Assembly: GCA_009773665.1 (NCBI GenBank)
Contig: WSYE01000026.1
Span: forward strand, 1-41,516
Length of the DNA: 41,516 bases
Reading direction: 5' to 3'
Origin: Desulfovibrionaceae bacterium
GTDB lineage: Bacteria > Desulfobacterota > Desulfovibrionia > Desulfovibrionales > Desulfovibrionaceae
The notes under the pieces are model-generated. The model had not been told where the DNA came from. It saw only the letters and a program-made list of their open reading frames with translations, and did no database searches. Of the stretch, positions 24,619 to 31,602 are shown one piece after another. The stretch's first letter is position 1. Each line of letters opens with the position of its first letter. Made by a program: the position numbers and the translations under genes.

Positions 24619-26478
24619 ATGAAATCGCTGCTTGTCTTCCAGGAGTTGGGTCTGCTGGCCATGAGCGCCGAGAGCTTTGAGGCCCCCGCCGTGCCGAATG
24701 CGCCCCCAGTGCCAGATGTGCCCGGTGTGCCCGGTGTGCCGGAAAGCGCGCACCACGCATACCATCACCACAACGCCCTGTGGGACTATTGCAAACCAGC
24801 CCTGGCCCGGCCCTTCGCCGGGGGAGGCGGCCCCGAGGTCTTTGCCACGCCACCCGCCGGGACCACCCTGGCTCAGGCCACGGCGCGCACTCGCTTTCTG
24901 GTGTTCATTGGCGCGCGAAAGACCCCGGAGCTGGACGCCGCGCTTGAGCGCACGGAAGGGATCTGTCTGGTGTTCGAGCCTGATCTCGACCGACTGCGCG
25001 AATACCTCTCGGCGGTGAGACCCTGGGAGCTGGCCAACCGGGGCGTGTTCTTCGTGGGCGGCGACCCGGACCAGCTTGCCGTGCCGCTTCTGTCCATGCT
25101 GCCCGAAGCCATGTGCGATCTGGGCTATCCGCTGTTCTTCGCAAGCCCGGAACTTACCGGGGCCATGCCCGGCTTCGTGCGCCGCGTGGAAGAGATGATC
25201 GAGCTGTTCTACTACCGCAACATCATCTACAGCCTGGACAGCCAGGACACCATCCGGGGCCTGCCGCTGCGCGCCATGACGCGCGACTACGTCTACGACC
25301 GCCAGAAGCACCTCTACGAGAACCTGACCCCCTGCCTGACCGGGGGCGTGCTCCAGGACCTTCTGGGCGCTTTGTCCGGGCATGCCGCCATCCTGGCCGC
25401 TGCCGGGCCTGCCCTGGCCGACAGCCTGGAATTCATCCGGGCAAACCGCGACCGGGCCGTGCTCATCGCCGTGAACAGCGCGGTGAAGCCCCTGCTGCGA
25501 GCGGGCATCACCCCGGACTTCGTGGTGATAAACGACACCTCCACCGACTCCGAGCCCACCCTGGCGGGCCTGCCGACGCTTGCGGACACCCGACTTGTGG
25601 GCCACTGCCTGTCTACCGTCGGAAGCAATGACGCTGGCGAGCCGTGCTTTGGCCGCACGTACTTTTTCGGCAATTTCCCCGGCCAGCCCTTCCCCAAGCG
25701 GGCCTCGCTCCTGCTGCACGGGTCGGTGATCACCACGGCCTTCGCCCTGGCCGAGTACCTGGGCTGCACAAGAGCAGTGCTGGCGGGCGTGCAGCTCTCC
25801 TCGCCCGACCCGCTGGCCATGAACTACGCGCGCGGCAGCCAGCACGAGACCCACGCCTCGGGCGTCACGGAGCTCACCCTCACCCACCGCTGGCCCGAAC
25901 TGTATCCGGTCACGGCGGCGGACGGCAGCCGCATGTTCACCACGCTCAACTTCTTCGACGCCGCCCAGTGGTTCGCGGACCGCATCCGCCAGGCCGGACT
26001 CACTGTGGTGAATCTCTGCGCGGCAAGCATCCTCACGGGTCCCGGCATCGTCTTCGACCCCGCCCCGACGCTGCCCGAGGCCCCCGGACTGGCCGAAAAG
26101 CTCGCGGCCTTCGGAAAAAGCGACCTCACCGGCAGACGAGACCGCGTGCTCGATTACATCCGCCAGGAGATGCTGCGCTGGAAGAACAAGCAGCTCGACG
26201 CGCGCCAGGCTGGCGAGGACCTGAGATCGGCGGACGCCTTCATCGCGGCCAGCGACCAGGACAACACGTCGTTCATGCTGCAACGCTTCGGGGATTTCGA
26301 CAACGCTCGCTTCCACGCGGCCTATTTCGAAGGCGCGGATGACAGCCAGCGCATGGAGGCGGCCAGATATTTCCTGGAGGCAATGGACGCCATGTGCGCG
26401 GCGCTGCTGAAAATCCTGCGGGACCAGCACATTCGGACGGGCAAGCTCCAACCCGCAGCAGATCGTTCAGCTTCCTAG
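24619..26478 (+). CDS. Maf/DUF115-family flagellin glycosyltransferase
   Basis: 619 aa motility accessory factor (Maf) type protein, DUF115/MptE-like fold. The core is GHAAILAAAGPALADSL followed by VLIAVNSAVKPLLRAGITPDFVVINDTS, with VLAGVQLSSPD and GVTELTLTHRWPE later, all typical of the family, which transfers nonulosonic acids or related sugars to Ser/Thr of flagellin. The N-terminus is odd: a Pro/Val-rich stretch (PPVPDVPGVPGVPE) over short tandem nine-base repeats, then a His-rich patch. ATG 24619 lacks a clear ribosome site; ATG 24661 is an alternative. Its location beside the CMP-sugar and glycosyltransferase operons makes it the best candidate for the transfer step (inference). Confidence 0.85.
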   Translation: MKSLLVFQELGLLAMSAESFEAPAVPNAPPVPDVPGVPGVPESAHHAYHHHNALWDYCKPALARPFAGGGGPEVFATPPAGTTLAQATARTRFLVFIGARKTPELDAALERTEGICLVFEPDLDRLREYLSAVRPWELANRGVFFVGGDPDQLAVPLLSMLPEAMCDLGYPLFFASPELTGAMPGFVRRVEEMIELFYYRNIIYSLDSQDTIRGLPLRAMTRDYVYDRQKHLYENLTPCLTGGVLQDLLGALSGHAAILAAAGPALADSLEFIRANRDRAVLIAVNSAVKPLLRAGITPDFVVINDTSTDSEPTLAGLPTLADTRLVGHCLSTVGSNDAGEPCFGRTYFFGNFPGQPFPKRASLLLHGSVITTAFALAEYLGCTRAVLAGVQLSSPDPLAMNYARGSQHETHASGVTELTLTHRWPELYPVTAADGSRMFTTLNFFDAAQWFADRIRQAGLTVVNLCAASILTGPGIVFDPAPTLPEAPGLAEKLAAFGKSDLTGRRDRVLDYIRQEMLRWKNKQLDARQAGEDLRSADAFIAASDQDNTSFMLQRFGDFDNARFHAAYFEGADDSQRMEAARYFLEAMDAMCAALLKILRDQHIRTGKLQPAADRSAS

Positions 26479-26505
26479 TGTCGCGTTTTGGAAAAACATG
26501 AACAT

Positions 26506-26650
26506 GTGAGGCTCTTGCAAAATTCGCAGTTGAGAACGTCACCGCAGGCCTTAAGGCGACGCCCTTTGGAATCCGAAATCATCCCAGCTTGTTACCGACT
26601 CGCACGTTAGCTCGGGTTGCAGCTGGTGATGGATTTTGCAAGAGCCTCAC
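26506..26650. mobile_element. 145-bp MITE-like element with 18-bp perfect inverted ends
   Basis: Left end GTGAGGCTCTTGCAAAAT at 26506-26523 is the exact reverse complement of 26633-26650. The 109-base interior holds no open frame and contains a GCCTTAAGGC palindrome at 26548-26557. Flanks (ACAT on the left, GAGT on the right) show no target duplication. Size and end structure fit a nonautonomous transposon remnant; it could also serve as a terminator hairpin for Maf. It fills most of the 195-base gap between the Maf gene and the pseudogene. Confidence 0.65.
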
Positions 26651-26673
26651 GAGTATCGTATTAATGCTGAGCC

Positions 26674-27119
26674 TTAGTCCCCCGGCGCGGTGAGGGTTTC
26701 GCTACCGCCCACGCTGTCCACCACGAAAACCAGCTCGTCGCCCTGCCAGGGCGGGTTCGATTTTCCCGTCATCTCCTCGATGTCCACGCGCACCACGCAG
26801 GTGACCGCCAGGACCTTCTCGTCGTACTTGCTGGTTGGGCCGCCCAGGTGTCCCATGATGAGGTCCAGCCCGCGCTGCTTCTCCGCCGGGTCCTCCACGA
26901 CCACGGCCCGCCCCGTGCCCACCACGGACTTGAAGTGCGCGGTGTAGTCGCAGGCCTTGGGCTGGCGCACCAGCGAGTAGGACACCACTGCGTCGAAGCT
27001 CACCCGGTCGCAGGCGCGCAGGCAGTCGGCCTTTTTCCCCTTGTGGGAGCTGTGGAAATACAGTGCAACAGGGCCTCCACCAGTTTGAAATCCTTTATCT
27101 CGCGGTCGGACTTACGCAC
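26674..27119 (-). pseudogene. Pyridoxamine 5'-phosphate oxidase-like protein, internally deleted
   Basis: A start with AAGGAG seven bases upstream (GTG 27119) opens a frame reading VRKSDREIKDFKLVEALLH, the normal N-terminus of the Pyridox_ox_2/NimA-like FMN-binding family. At about 27062 the sequence jumps to LYFHSSHKGKKADCLRACDR in another frame, the family's mid-region. Roughly 30 codons that normally hold LAL..PYVVPLNFG are missing and the frame is shifted, so the N-terminal frame stops at 27001. The remaining 109-residue frame from 27003 cannot make the complete FMN barrel. It is transcribed in the direction of the amidotransferase and ends close to the MITE. Confidence 0.78.
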
Positions 27120-27159
27120 AAAAACGCTCCTTCGCTTACTCTTTCATCCCGATTGATAC

Positions 27160-27855
27160 TCAGATATCGCGCGCCATGTTGTCCAGCAGGCGGGTCAGCA
27201 TGGCCTCCAGCCCCTCCAGATGCTTAAGGCCCGCCCGCATCTCTTCCGGGGTCTGCACAAACGTCCCCGCGACCAGGTCGGCGGCCCCGTATTCGATCAG
27301 CTGCTCCATGCTCTGGGCCGTTGTCTCGAAATGGAACTGCACCCCCACCAGCTTCGCGCCCACGGCAAAGGCCTGCTGGGCGCAGGCCTCGCTCTCGGCC
27401 AGAAGCGATGCCCCGCGCGGCACGGAAAAGGTCTCACCGTGCCAGTGGAAGGCCGTGAACTCCTTCGGAATGCCCGCAAACGCTGGGTTGGACGCGCCCC
27501 AGGGCGTAAGCCGCACAGGATGCCAGCCTATCTCGCGCTGGTTGTTGCTGCCCACCTGTCCACCCAGAATCTGCGAGAGCATCTGTGCGCCCAGGCACAC
27601 GCCCAGCACGCTCCTGCCCCGCGCCACGGCCTGCTTCAGGCACTCCTTCTCCTGGGCCAGCCAGGGAAACTCCAGCGCGTCGTGGACGCTCATGGGGCCG
27701 CCCATCACCGCCAGCAGGTCGTAATCGTGCGGGTCGGGCAGCGGGTCGTTCGCCCAGATCCGCGTGCGTGCAAGCTCGTGCCCGCGTTTGGCCGCCCAGG
27801 CTGCTATCCCCGCCGGGCCCTCGAAGGGGACGTGTTCGATGGATTGGATACGCAT
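27160..27855 (-). CDS. Class I glutamine amidotransferase (GMP synthase-like)
   Basis: 231 aa, a free-standing type 1 GATase of the kind annotated as GMP synthase (glutamine-hydrolysing)-like. The nucleophile is Cys87 in GVCLGAQ; the triad is completed by His175 and Glu177 in QFHFETT. The oxyanion-type MGGPMSVHD at 51-59 is present. No synthetase domain is fused or adjacent, so the ammonia-acceptor is unknown; related stand-alone proteins hydrolyse gamma-glutamyl compounds. It is divergent from the GT-A gene at 27959, and its stop lies 40 bases from the pseudogene start, suggesting they once formed a transcript. Confidence 0.88.
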   Translation of the reverse strand: MRIQSIEHVPFEGPAGIAAWAAKRGHELARTRIWANDPLPDPHDYDLLAVMGGPMSVHDALEFPWLAQEKECLKQAVARGRSVLGVCLGAQMLSQILGGQVGSNNQREIGWHPVRLTPWGASNPAFAGIPKEFTAFHWHGETFSVPRGASLLAESEACAQQAFAVGAKLVGVQFHFETTAQSMEQLIEYGAADLVAGTFVQTPEEMRAGLKHLEGLEAMLTRLLDNMARDI

Positions 27856-27886
27856 GGTATGACTCCTGCCCTCGTGGTGGCTTTCT

Positions 27887-27949
27887 TTGACGGATTCGTC
27901 AAGGTCCGCACGGGATGCGCTTTACCGGGACCGCCCCGGCTGGTATAGA
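27887..27949 (+). promoter_or_regulatory. Divergent promoter region: palindrome and sigma-70-like boxes
   Basis: In the 103-base gap between divergent genes a perfect interrupted palindrome TTGACG-GATT-CGTCAA occupies 27887-27902. TTTACC at 27921-27926 and TATAGA at 27944-27949 are spaced by 17 bases, with TGG just before the -10 box as in extended -10 promoters. Initiation would fall only a few bases before ATG 27959, which lacks a ribosome-binding site, so leaderless translation is possible. Pattern evidence only. Confidence 0.35.
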
Positions 27950-27958
27950 CCGTTTCGC

Positions 27959-28672
27959 ATGTCCCCATCCTTCTCCGTAATCGTTCCGGTCCTCGGTGAA
28001 GAGGATCTGGTGAACCGCGTGGTGGATCACATCCGCACCGTGGGCTACGGTCGCCGGGTGGAAATCCTGGTGGCTGACGGCCATCCGCAACGAACCACCC
28101 TGGCTGCGCTGGACCGCCCCGGCGTGCTGGCCGTGCCCGCACCGCGTGGGCGCGCCCGCCAGATGAACGCCGCCGCACGCAAGGCCTCCGGGGACGTGCT
28201 GGTCTTCCTGCACGCAGACAGCACGCTCCCTGCCGGGGCTTTCGAGGCCATGGAAGCCGTTCTTTCCGACCCCACGCGCGTCGGCGGAGCTTTCGATCTG
28301 GCCATTCGCTCCACCCGCTTTTCGCTTCGCCTGATCGCCTGGGTCGCCACCCTGCGTTCACGCCTGACCCGCACCCCCTACGGCGACCAGGCCGTGTTCC
28401 TCACCCGCCCGGCCTTCCAGGCCCTGGGCGGCTACGCGGACCTGCCAGTTCTCGAGGACGTGGACCTCATGCGCCGCCTGCGCCGCGCCGGGATGCGCAT
28501 CGGGTTCGCCAAGGGCCGCGCTGTCACCTCGCCGCGCCGCTGGGAAACGGAAGGGGTCTGGCGGCGCACCTTCATCAACTGGGCAATCATCATCCTGTAC
28601 ATTCTGGGCGTCCCGCCCGAGCGCCTTGCGCCGCTGCATCGGACGCGCCCCCATACGGAGGAATCATCATGA
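27959..28672 (+). CDS. GT2-like transferase, rSAM/selenodomain-associated (TIGR04283 type)
   Basis: 237 aa glycosyltransferase of the small GT2-like group found beside ArsS-type radical SAM genes. Visible motifs: FSVIVPVLGEEDLVNRVV at the start, VLAVPAPRGRARQMNAAARKASGD (a hallmark of the group), FLHADSTLP carrying the DXD equivalent, GGAFDL, and the VLEDVDLMRRLRRAG acceptor segment. A C-terminal hydrophobic segment (NWAIIILYILGVPPE) is typical. ATG 27959 gives the exact family N-terminus; the longer frame from 27887 overlaps promoter-like sequence. Its stop overlaps the next start (ATGA). Confidence 0.9.
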   Translation: MSPSFSVIVPVLGEEDLVNRVVDHIRTVGYGRRVEILVADGHPQRTTLAALDRPGVLAVPAPRGRARQMNAAARKASGDVLVFLHADSTLPAGAFEAMEAVLSDPTRVGGAFDLAIRSTRFSLRLIAWVATLRSRLTRTPYGDQAVFLTRPAFQALGGYADLPVLEDVDLMRRLRRAGMRIGFAKGRAVTSPRRWETEGVWRRTFINWAIIILYILGVPPERLAPLHRTRPHTEESS

Positions 28673-29610
28673 ACATGTTCGACGAACTTGCCGGGGGAGA
28701 CCTCGCCGCCACCGGGCTGAACGTGCTCCAGGTGAACGTGGGCCTGAAATGCAACCTGTCCTGCTCGCACTGCCATCTCGAAGCAGGCCCCACGCGCAGT
28801 GAGCTCATGGACGCCGCCACCCTGGACGCCATCGCCGCCACGGCCGAGGCCGTGCGCCCCCGCATTGTGGACATCACCGGCGGCTCACCCGAGCTGAACC
28901 CGCATCTGCCCGCCTTCCTGCGCCGCCTACACGACGCAGGTCTCCCCCTTCAGGTGCGCTCCAATCTGGCCATCCTCATGGAGCCCGGTTTCGAGCACTT
29001 CTTCGACCTTTACGCCGGGCTGCGCATCGACCTCGTGGCCTCGCTGCCCTGCTATCTTCAGGAAAACGTGGACCCCATGCGCGGGCCCGGCGTGCACGCC
29101 AAGGTCATCGCCGCCATGCGACGCCTGAATGCCCTTGGTTATGCCCAACCTGAAGGCCCGCGTCTGGACCTCGTGTTCAATCATCCCCTCGGCCCCTATC
29201 TCCCCCCCTGTCAGAAGGGCCTGGAGGACGCCTACCGCGCCGAGTTGGCCAAGCACGGCGTGGTCTTCTCCAATCTGCTGACCATCACCAACATGCCCCT
29301 GGGCCGCTATCTTGAAGAGCTCGAGTCCAAAGACCAGGCCGACGGCTACTGGCAGCTGTTGCGCGAAAAGTTCAACCCCGACACCCTCCCCGGTCTCATG
29401 TGCCGCAAGCAGGTGAACATCGGCTGGGACGGTTCGCTTTATGACTGCGACTTCAACCAGGCTTTGGGCTTGAAAATCAATCACGGCGCGCCCGACCACA
29501 TTCGAGACTTTGATCAGGAAGCGCTGGCCGCGCGCGTCATCGTCACAGGGCCGCACTGTCTCGGCTGCACCGCCGGGGCCGGGTCCAGCTGCGGCGGGTC
29601 GCTGGCGTGA
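28669..29610 (+). CDS. ArsS-like radical SAM protein (rSAM/selenodomain family)
   Basis: 313 aa. The radical SAM motif is C28, C32, C35 (GLKCNLSCSHC) followed by HLEAGPTRSELM, very characteristic of the ArsS/TIGR04167 family, then DITGGSPELNPHLPAF. The C-terminal domain reads CDFNQALGL and GPHCLGCTAGAGSSCGGSL; some relatives carry selenocysteine here, but this gene uses ordinary TGT/TGC codons. ArsS in cyanobacteria makes the 5'-deoxyadenosyl-arsenosugar precursor from dimethylarsinate. No arsM is in the window, so an arsenosugar role is only a hypothesis. Start ATG 28669 is coupled to the preceding transferase. Confidence 0.9.
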   Translation: MNMFDELAGGDLAATGLNVLQVNVGLKCNLSCSHCHLEAGPTRSELMDAATLDAIAATAEAVRPRIVDITGGSPELNPHLPAFLRRLHDAGLPLQVRSNLAILMEPGFEHFFDLYAGLRIDLVASLPCYLQENVDPMRGPGVHAKVIAAMRRLNALGYAQPEGPRLDLVFNHPLGPYLPPCQKGLEDAYRAELAKHGVVFSNLLTITNMPLGRYLEELESKDQADGYWQLLREKFNPDTLPGLMCRKQVNIGWDGSLYDCDFNQALGLKINHGAPDHIRDFDQEALAARVIVTGPHCLGCTAGAGSSCGGSLA

Positions 29611-29618
29611 AGACGCGC

Positions 29619-29700
29619 GGGGCTCCGCCCCGGACCCCGACGGGCTCCGCCCTGCACCCGCCAGGGGAGAAGCCTCCCCTGGACCCGGCTATAGGCTTCG
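29619..29700 (+). repeat. Dispersed hairpin repeat, copy A
   Basis: Modular repeat: a GGGGCTCCGCCCC hairpin, a second GGGCTCCGCCC hairpin, then a perfect nine-pair hairpin with CCAGGGGAG arms at 29661-29682 around an AAGC loop, and a trailing GGACCCGGCTATAGGCTTCG. A second copy in inverted orientation is at 31496-31576 with about 90 percent identity over the last 59 bases, judged by eye. Similar GGGCTCYGCCC/CCAGGGGAG modules are common between genes in Desulfovibrio-type genomes (from memory). Confidence 0.85.
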
Positions 29701-29748
29701 CATACGTGTGCGCAGGCTCTGGCCGGGGTTGGGGGTCGTCACGGACGC

Positions 29749-29806
29749 GCCATGCGCGGCAGGCGACGAATCGTCTTCAAATCGATTCTAGCCCGCCGCG
29801 CATGGC
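29749..29806. repeat. Inverted repeat with 12-bp perfect arms
   Basis: GCCATGCGCGGC at 29749-29760 pairs exactly with GCCGCGCATGGC at 29795-29806. The 34-base loop carries a nested GACGA/TCGTC stem. No T-run follows. It could be a cruciform-forming site, the end of the ArsS-like transcript, or part of the repeat cluster. Confidence 0.7.
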
Positions 29807-29892
29807 GTGGACGGGACAACCTCCAGCACCGGACCAAACGACGTGCTGCCGAGTTGGAACGTGAAGCTCACTAAAAGTTTTTGAAGGAGAGT

Positions 29893-29932
29893 CCAGAGAG
29901 GACAACTTTTTTCCAAAAAGTTTCCTCTCTGG
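29893..29932 (+). repeat. 18-bp stem hairpin upstream of the TIGR04282 gene
   Basis: Left arm 29893-29911 (CCAGAGAGGACAACTTTTT) pairs with 29915-29932 (AAAAAGTTTCCTCTCTGG) with one bulged C and a three-base loop. A related partial motif, AAAAGTTTTTGAAGGAGAG, precedes it. It ends six bases before the GGAGG that serves the next gene, so it may affect translation or be a dispersed repeat of another class. Confidence 0.7.
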
Positions 29933-29955
29933 CCGCCGGAGGCTTTCTTCCACCC

Positions 29956-30636
29956 ATGACCAACGAAATCTGCCTGCTCTTCATGCTGCGCGCGCCGCTG
30001 CACGGGAAAGTCAAAACTCGGCTTGCCCGCGAGGTCGGCCACGACGCTGCCCTCGGGTTGTATCGAGCGTTCGTCGAGGACATGCTGGACAGCCTGGACG
30101 GTTGCGGCGCGGATGTGGCGTTTTTTGTGGAGCCGGGGGATGGCATCGGCGAGACGCGGGAGTGGCTGGGCGACGGGCGCGTGTATGTGCCGCAGTGCCA
30201 GGGCGATCTGGGCGATAGGATGCGCGGCGCTTTTGAGTGGGCGTTTGGTGCGGGGTATACAGCGGCGGCCTGCATCGGGTCGGACATCGCCGGGCTTTCG
30301 CACTGGCATGCCAAATCGCTGGTTCGGCTGATGCGGTCAGAACCCGCACTCATCGGCCCAAGCCCCGATGGCGGCTACTGGACCATTGGATTCAATGCCA
30401 AACACTATCTGCCGCAGGCGTTCCAGGGGATGCCGTGGAGCACGCCGGAGCTGTTTGGGATGACCATGGGCGTCATGCAGTCGCTGCAACCCGCGATGCT
30501 GCCGGAACTGGCGGACATCGACACGCTGGAAAATTTGCGGGAGTTGGTACGCAGCCGACCGGCGGGAGTCGCCAGAAGAACGCTGGCAGTGGCCGGGGCG
30601 CTGCTCGGTCAGGAACCGTTCAAGGACCAGTCGTAG
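29956..30636 (+). CDS. GT-A transferase, rSAM/selenodomain-associated (TIGR04282 type)
   Basis: 226 aa, DUF2064-type GT-A fold related to nucleotidyl- and glycosyl-transferases. Motifs: CLLFMLRAPLHGKVKTRLA at the N-terminus, where family members have a nucleotide-binding K-T-R-L pattern; ACIGSDIAGLS with the acidic metal site; and LIGPSPDGGYWTIG, the family hallmark. Members co-occur with ArsS-like radical SAM and TIGR04283 proteins, as here. I chose ATG 29956; the longer frame from 29881 is translated hairpin. Its last 28 bases overlap the 3' end of the convergent DUF547 gene. Confidence 0.9.
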   Translation: MTNEICLLFMLRAPLHGKVKTRLAREVGHDAALGLYRAFVEDMLDSLDGCGADVAFFVEPGDGIGETREWLGDGRVYVPQCQGDLGDRMRGAFEWAFGAGYTAAACIGSDIAGLSHWHAKSLVRLMRSEPALIGPSPDGGYWTIGFNAKHYLPQAFQGMPWSTPELFGMTMGVMQSLQPAMLPELADIDTLENLRELVRSRPAGVARRTLAVAGALLGQEPFKDQS

Positions 30637-31376
30637 GGAAGATACTTCAGTTTGATTTTGCCGCCGTGCGCGGCAAGAGAGTCCCGAAGGGCCGGGTCCG
30701 CGTGGCGCGTTACGAAAGCGATCACCCCGTCCGCCCCGCCGAAATCCGCCTCGAACCAATCGAAAATTGCGCTCACGAAGAGCGTGTCCCCCGTGAGGCG
30801 CGCCCGATCTGGCGTGTGCACGAAGGCCCGCGAGGCCCGGTCCAGCTGTTCGTCCAGGCGCGCGGCTTCGTAGGGCTCGGCCAAGAGCGGCGGGCAGCCC
30901 TTGGACGCGCAGTTGATGGCAGCGTGGAGCCTTGGGTCCTTGAACTGCTTGCGCAGGATCTCGTGCTCCAGCGCGTCCAAGGTGATGGTCCCGGCGCGGG
31001 TGCGCACCACGGGCAGCTTCCAGGGCGAACCGAACAGGCCGCCGATGTCCCGGATGGAGGGCACGGGGAAGTGATCCAGAATGAGCTTGATCGTCGCCGC
31101 GTTATAGAGGTTGATGTACGCGGCGAAGCGTTCGCGCTCGGGAAGAGAAGGCAGGTCGACGGCGGAAAGCTGCGCCAGATAGGCGTCGAGCTTGGACGGG
31201 TCGGCCTTGAGGCCGGAATAGTCCACGTTGCCGTCGCAGACGTGCTGGGTAAGCACCTGCGCGAAGAGGGCGTTGTCCACCGGCTGCGCCTGGGCGGGCA
31301 ATGCGGACAGGAGCAGGCAGAAGGCCAGAACGGCTCCCCTAACCACAAATGACCTGCTCCCCATCCTGTCTTGCAT
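30609..31376 (-). CDS. DUF547 periplasmic protein
   Basis: 255 aa. A Sec signal peptide is evident: a basic start (MGSRSFVVR), a hydrophobic core (GAVLAFCLLLSALPA) and a probable AQA cleavage site at residues 28-30, so the mature protein is periplasmic or secreted. DUF547 signatures are YSGLKADPSKLDAYL, FAAYINLYNAATIKLI, RLHAAINCASKGCPPL and the terminal LKYLPYDWSLN. Function is unknown; the conserved Asn, His and Cys (AINCASKGCP) suggest a papain-like or hydrolase fold, but that is speculation. It is frequently found with rSAM/selenodomain genes. ATG 31376 has GGGAG seven bases upstream. Confidence 0.9.
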   Translation of the reverse strand: MQDRMGSRSFVVRGAVLAFCLLLSALPAQAQPVDNALFAQVLTQHVCDGNVDYSGLKADPSKLDAYLAQLSAVDLPSLPERERFAAYINLYNAATIKLILDHFPVPSIRDIGGLFGSPWKLPVVRTRAGTITLDALEHEILRKQFKDPRLHAAINCASKGCPPLLAEPYEAARLDEQLDRASRAFVHTPDRARLTGDTLFVSAIFDWFEADFGGADGVIAFVTRHADPALRDSLAAHGGKIKLKYLPYDWSLNGS

Positions 31377-31417
31377 GATGAATCTCCCAGTTTAGACATT
31401 CATGCCCGCTTCTCGCG

Positions 31418-31457
31418 AAAAACAAAAGGGGAAGCGCGGTCTCCCGCGCTTCCCCTT
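31418..31457 (-). terminator. Intrinsic terminator of the rfbA-argJ transcript
   Basis: Perfect 14-pair stem: AAGGGGAAGCGCGG (31426-31439) with CCGCGCTTCCCCTT (31444-31457), four-base loop. Read on the - strand it is followed by TTTTGTTTTTC (31418-31427 on the opposite strand), a textbook U-tract. It lies 146 bases past the argJ stop and 40 bases before the DUF547 start, insulating the two leftward units. Confidence 0.9.
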
Positions 31458-31495
31458 AATCTTTCACATTCGTCCAACCTCACCGCCCCATCCCG

Positions 31496-31576
31496 CGAAG
31501 CCCATAGCGGGTCCAGGGGAGGCTTCTCCCCTGGCGGGTCAAGGGCAGAGCCCTGGCGGGTCCGGGCGGAGCCCGG
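31496..31576 (-). repeat. Dispersed hairpin repeat, copy B (inverted)
   Basis: Reverse-orientation copy of the repeat at 29619-29700 with the same order of modules: the nine-pair CCAGGGGAG hairpin at 31513-31534, then two GGGCTCYGCCC hairpins. It lies just downstream of argJ. Copies A and B thus form a 1.9-kb inverted pair enclosing the TIGR04282 and DUF547 genes. Confidence 0.85.
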
Positions 31577-31602
31577 TTCAGCCTTACTCCGGCCTCTCTC
31601 CC

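Larger units (their letters stand above)
29611..29955. other. 345-bp noncoding gap rich in hairpins and repeats
   Basis: The largest gap of this region holds no supported gene. It contains, in order, a dispersed repeat copy (29619-29700), a 12-bp cruciform-type inverted repeat (29749-29806), and a long hairpin (29893-29932) just before the next gene. GGAGG at 29938-29942 is the probable ribosome site for ATG 29956, at an unusually long 13-base spacing. Confidence 0.75.

Noticed and set aside
24289..26451. 720-codon open frame on the - strand
   Set aside because: Antisense shadow of the Maf gene.
26674..27003. Independent 109-aa gene
   Set aside because: It is the C-terminal part of a broken flavin-oxidase-like gene; an N-terminal fragment with ribosome site precedes it in another frame.
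29540..29610. Selenocysteine in the ArsS-like protein
   Set aside because: The position used for Sec in some relatives is encoded by TGT here, and there is no in-frame TGA before the natural stop.
29776..29875. tRNA or small RNA in the 345-bp gap
   Set aside because: Only inverted repeats are seen; no cloverleaf, CCA end or TPsiC-type motif.
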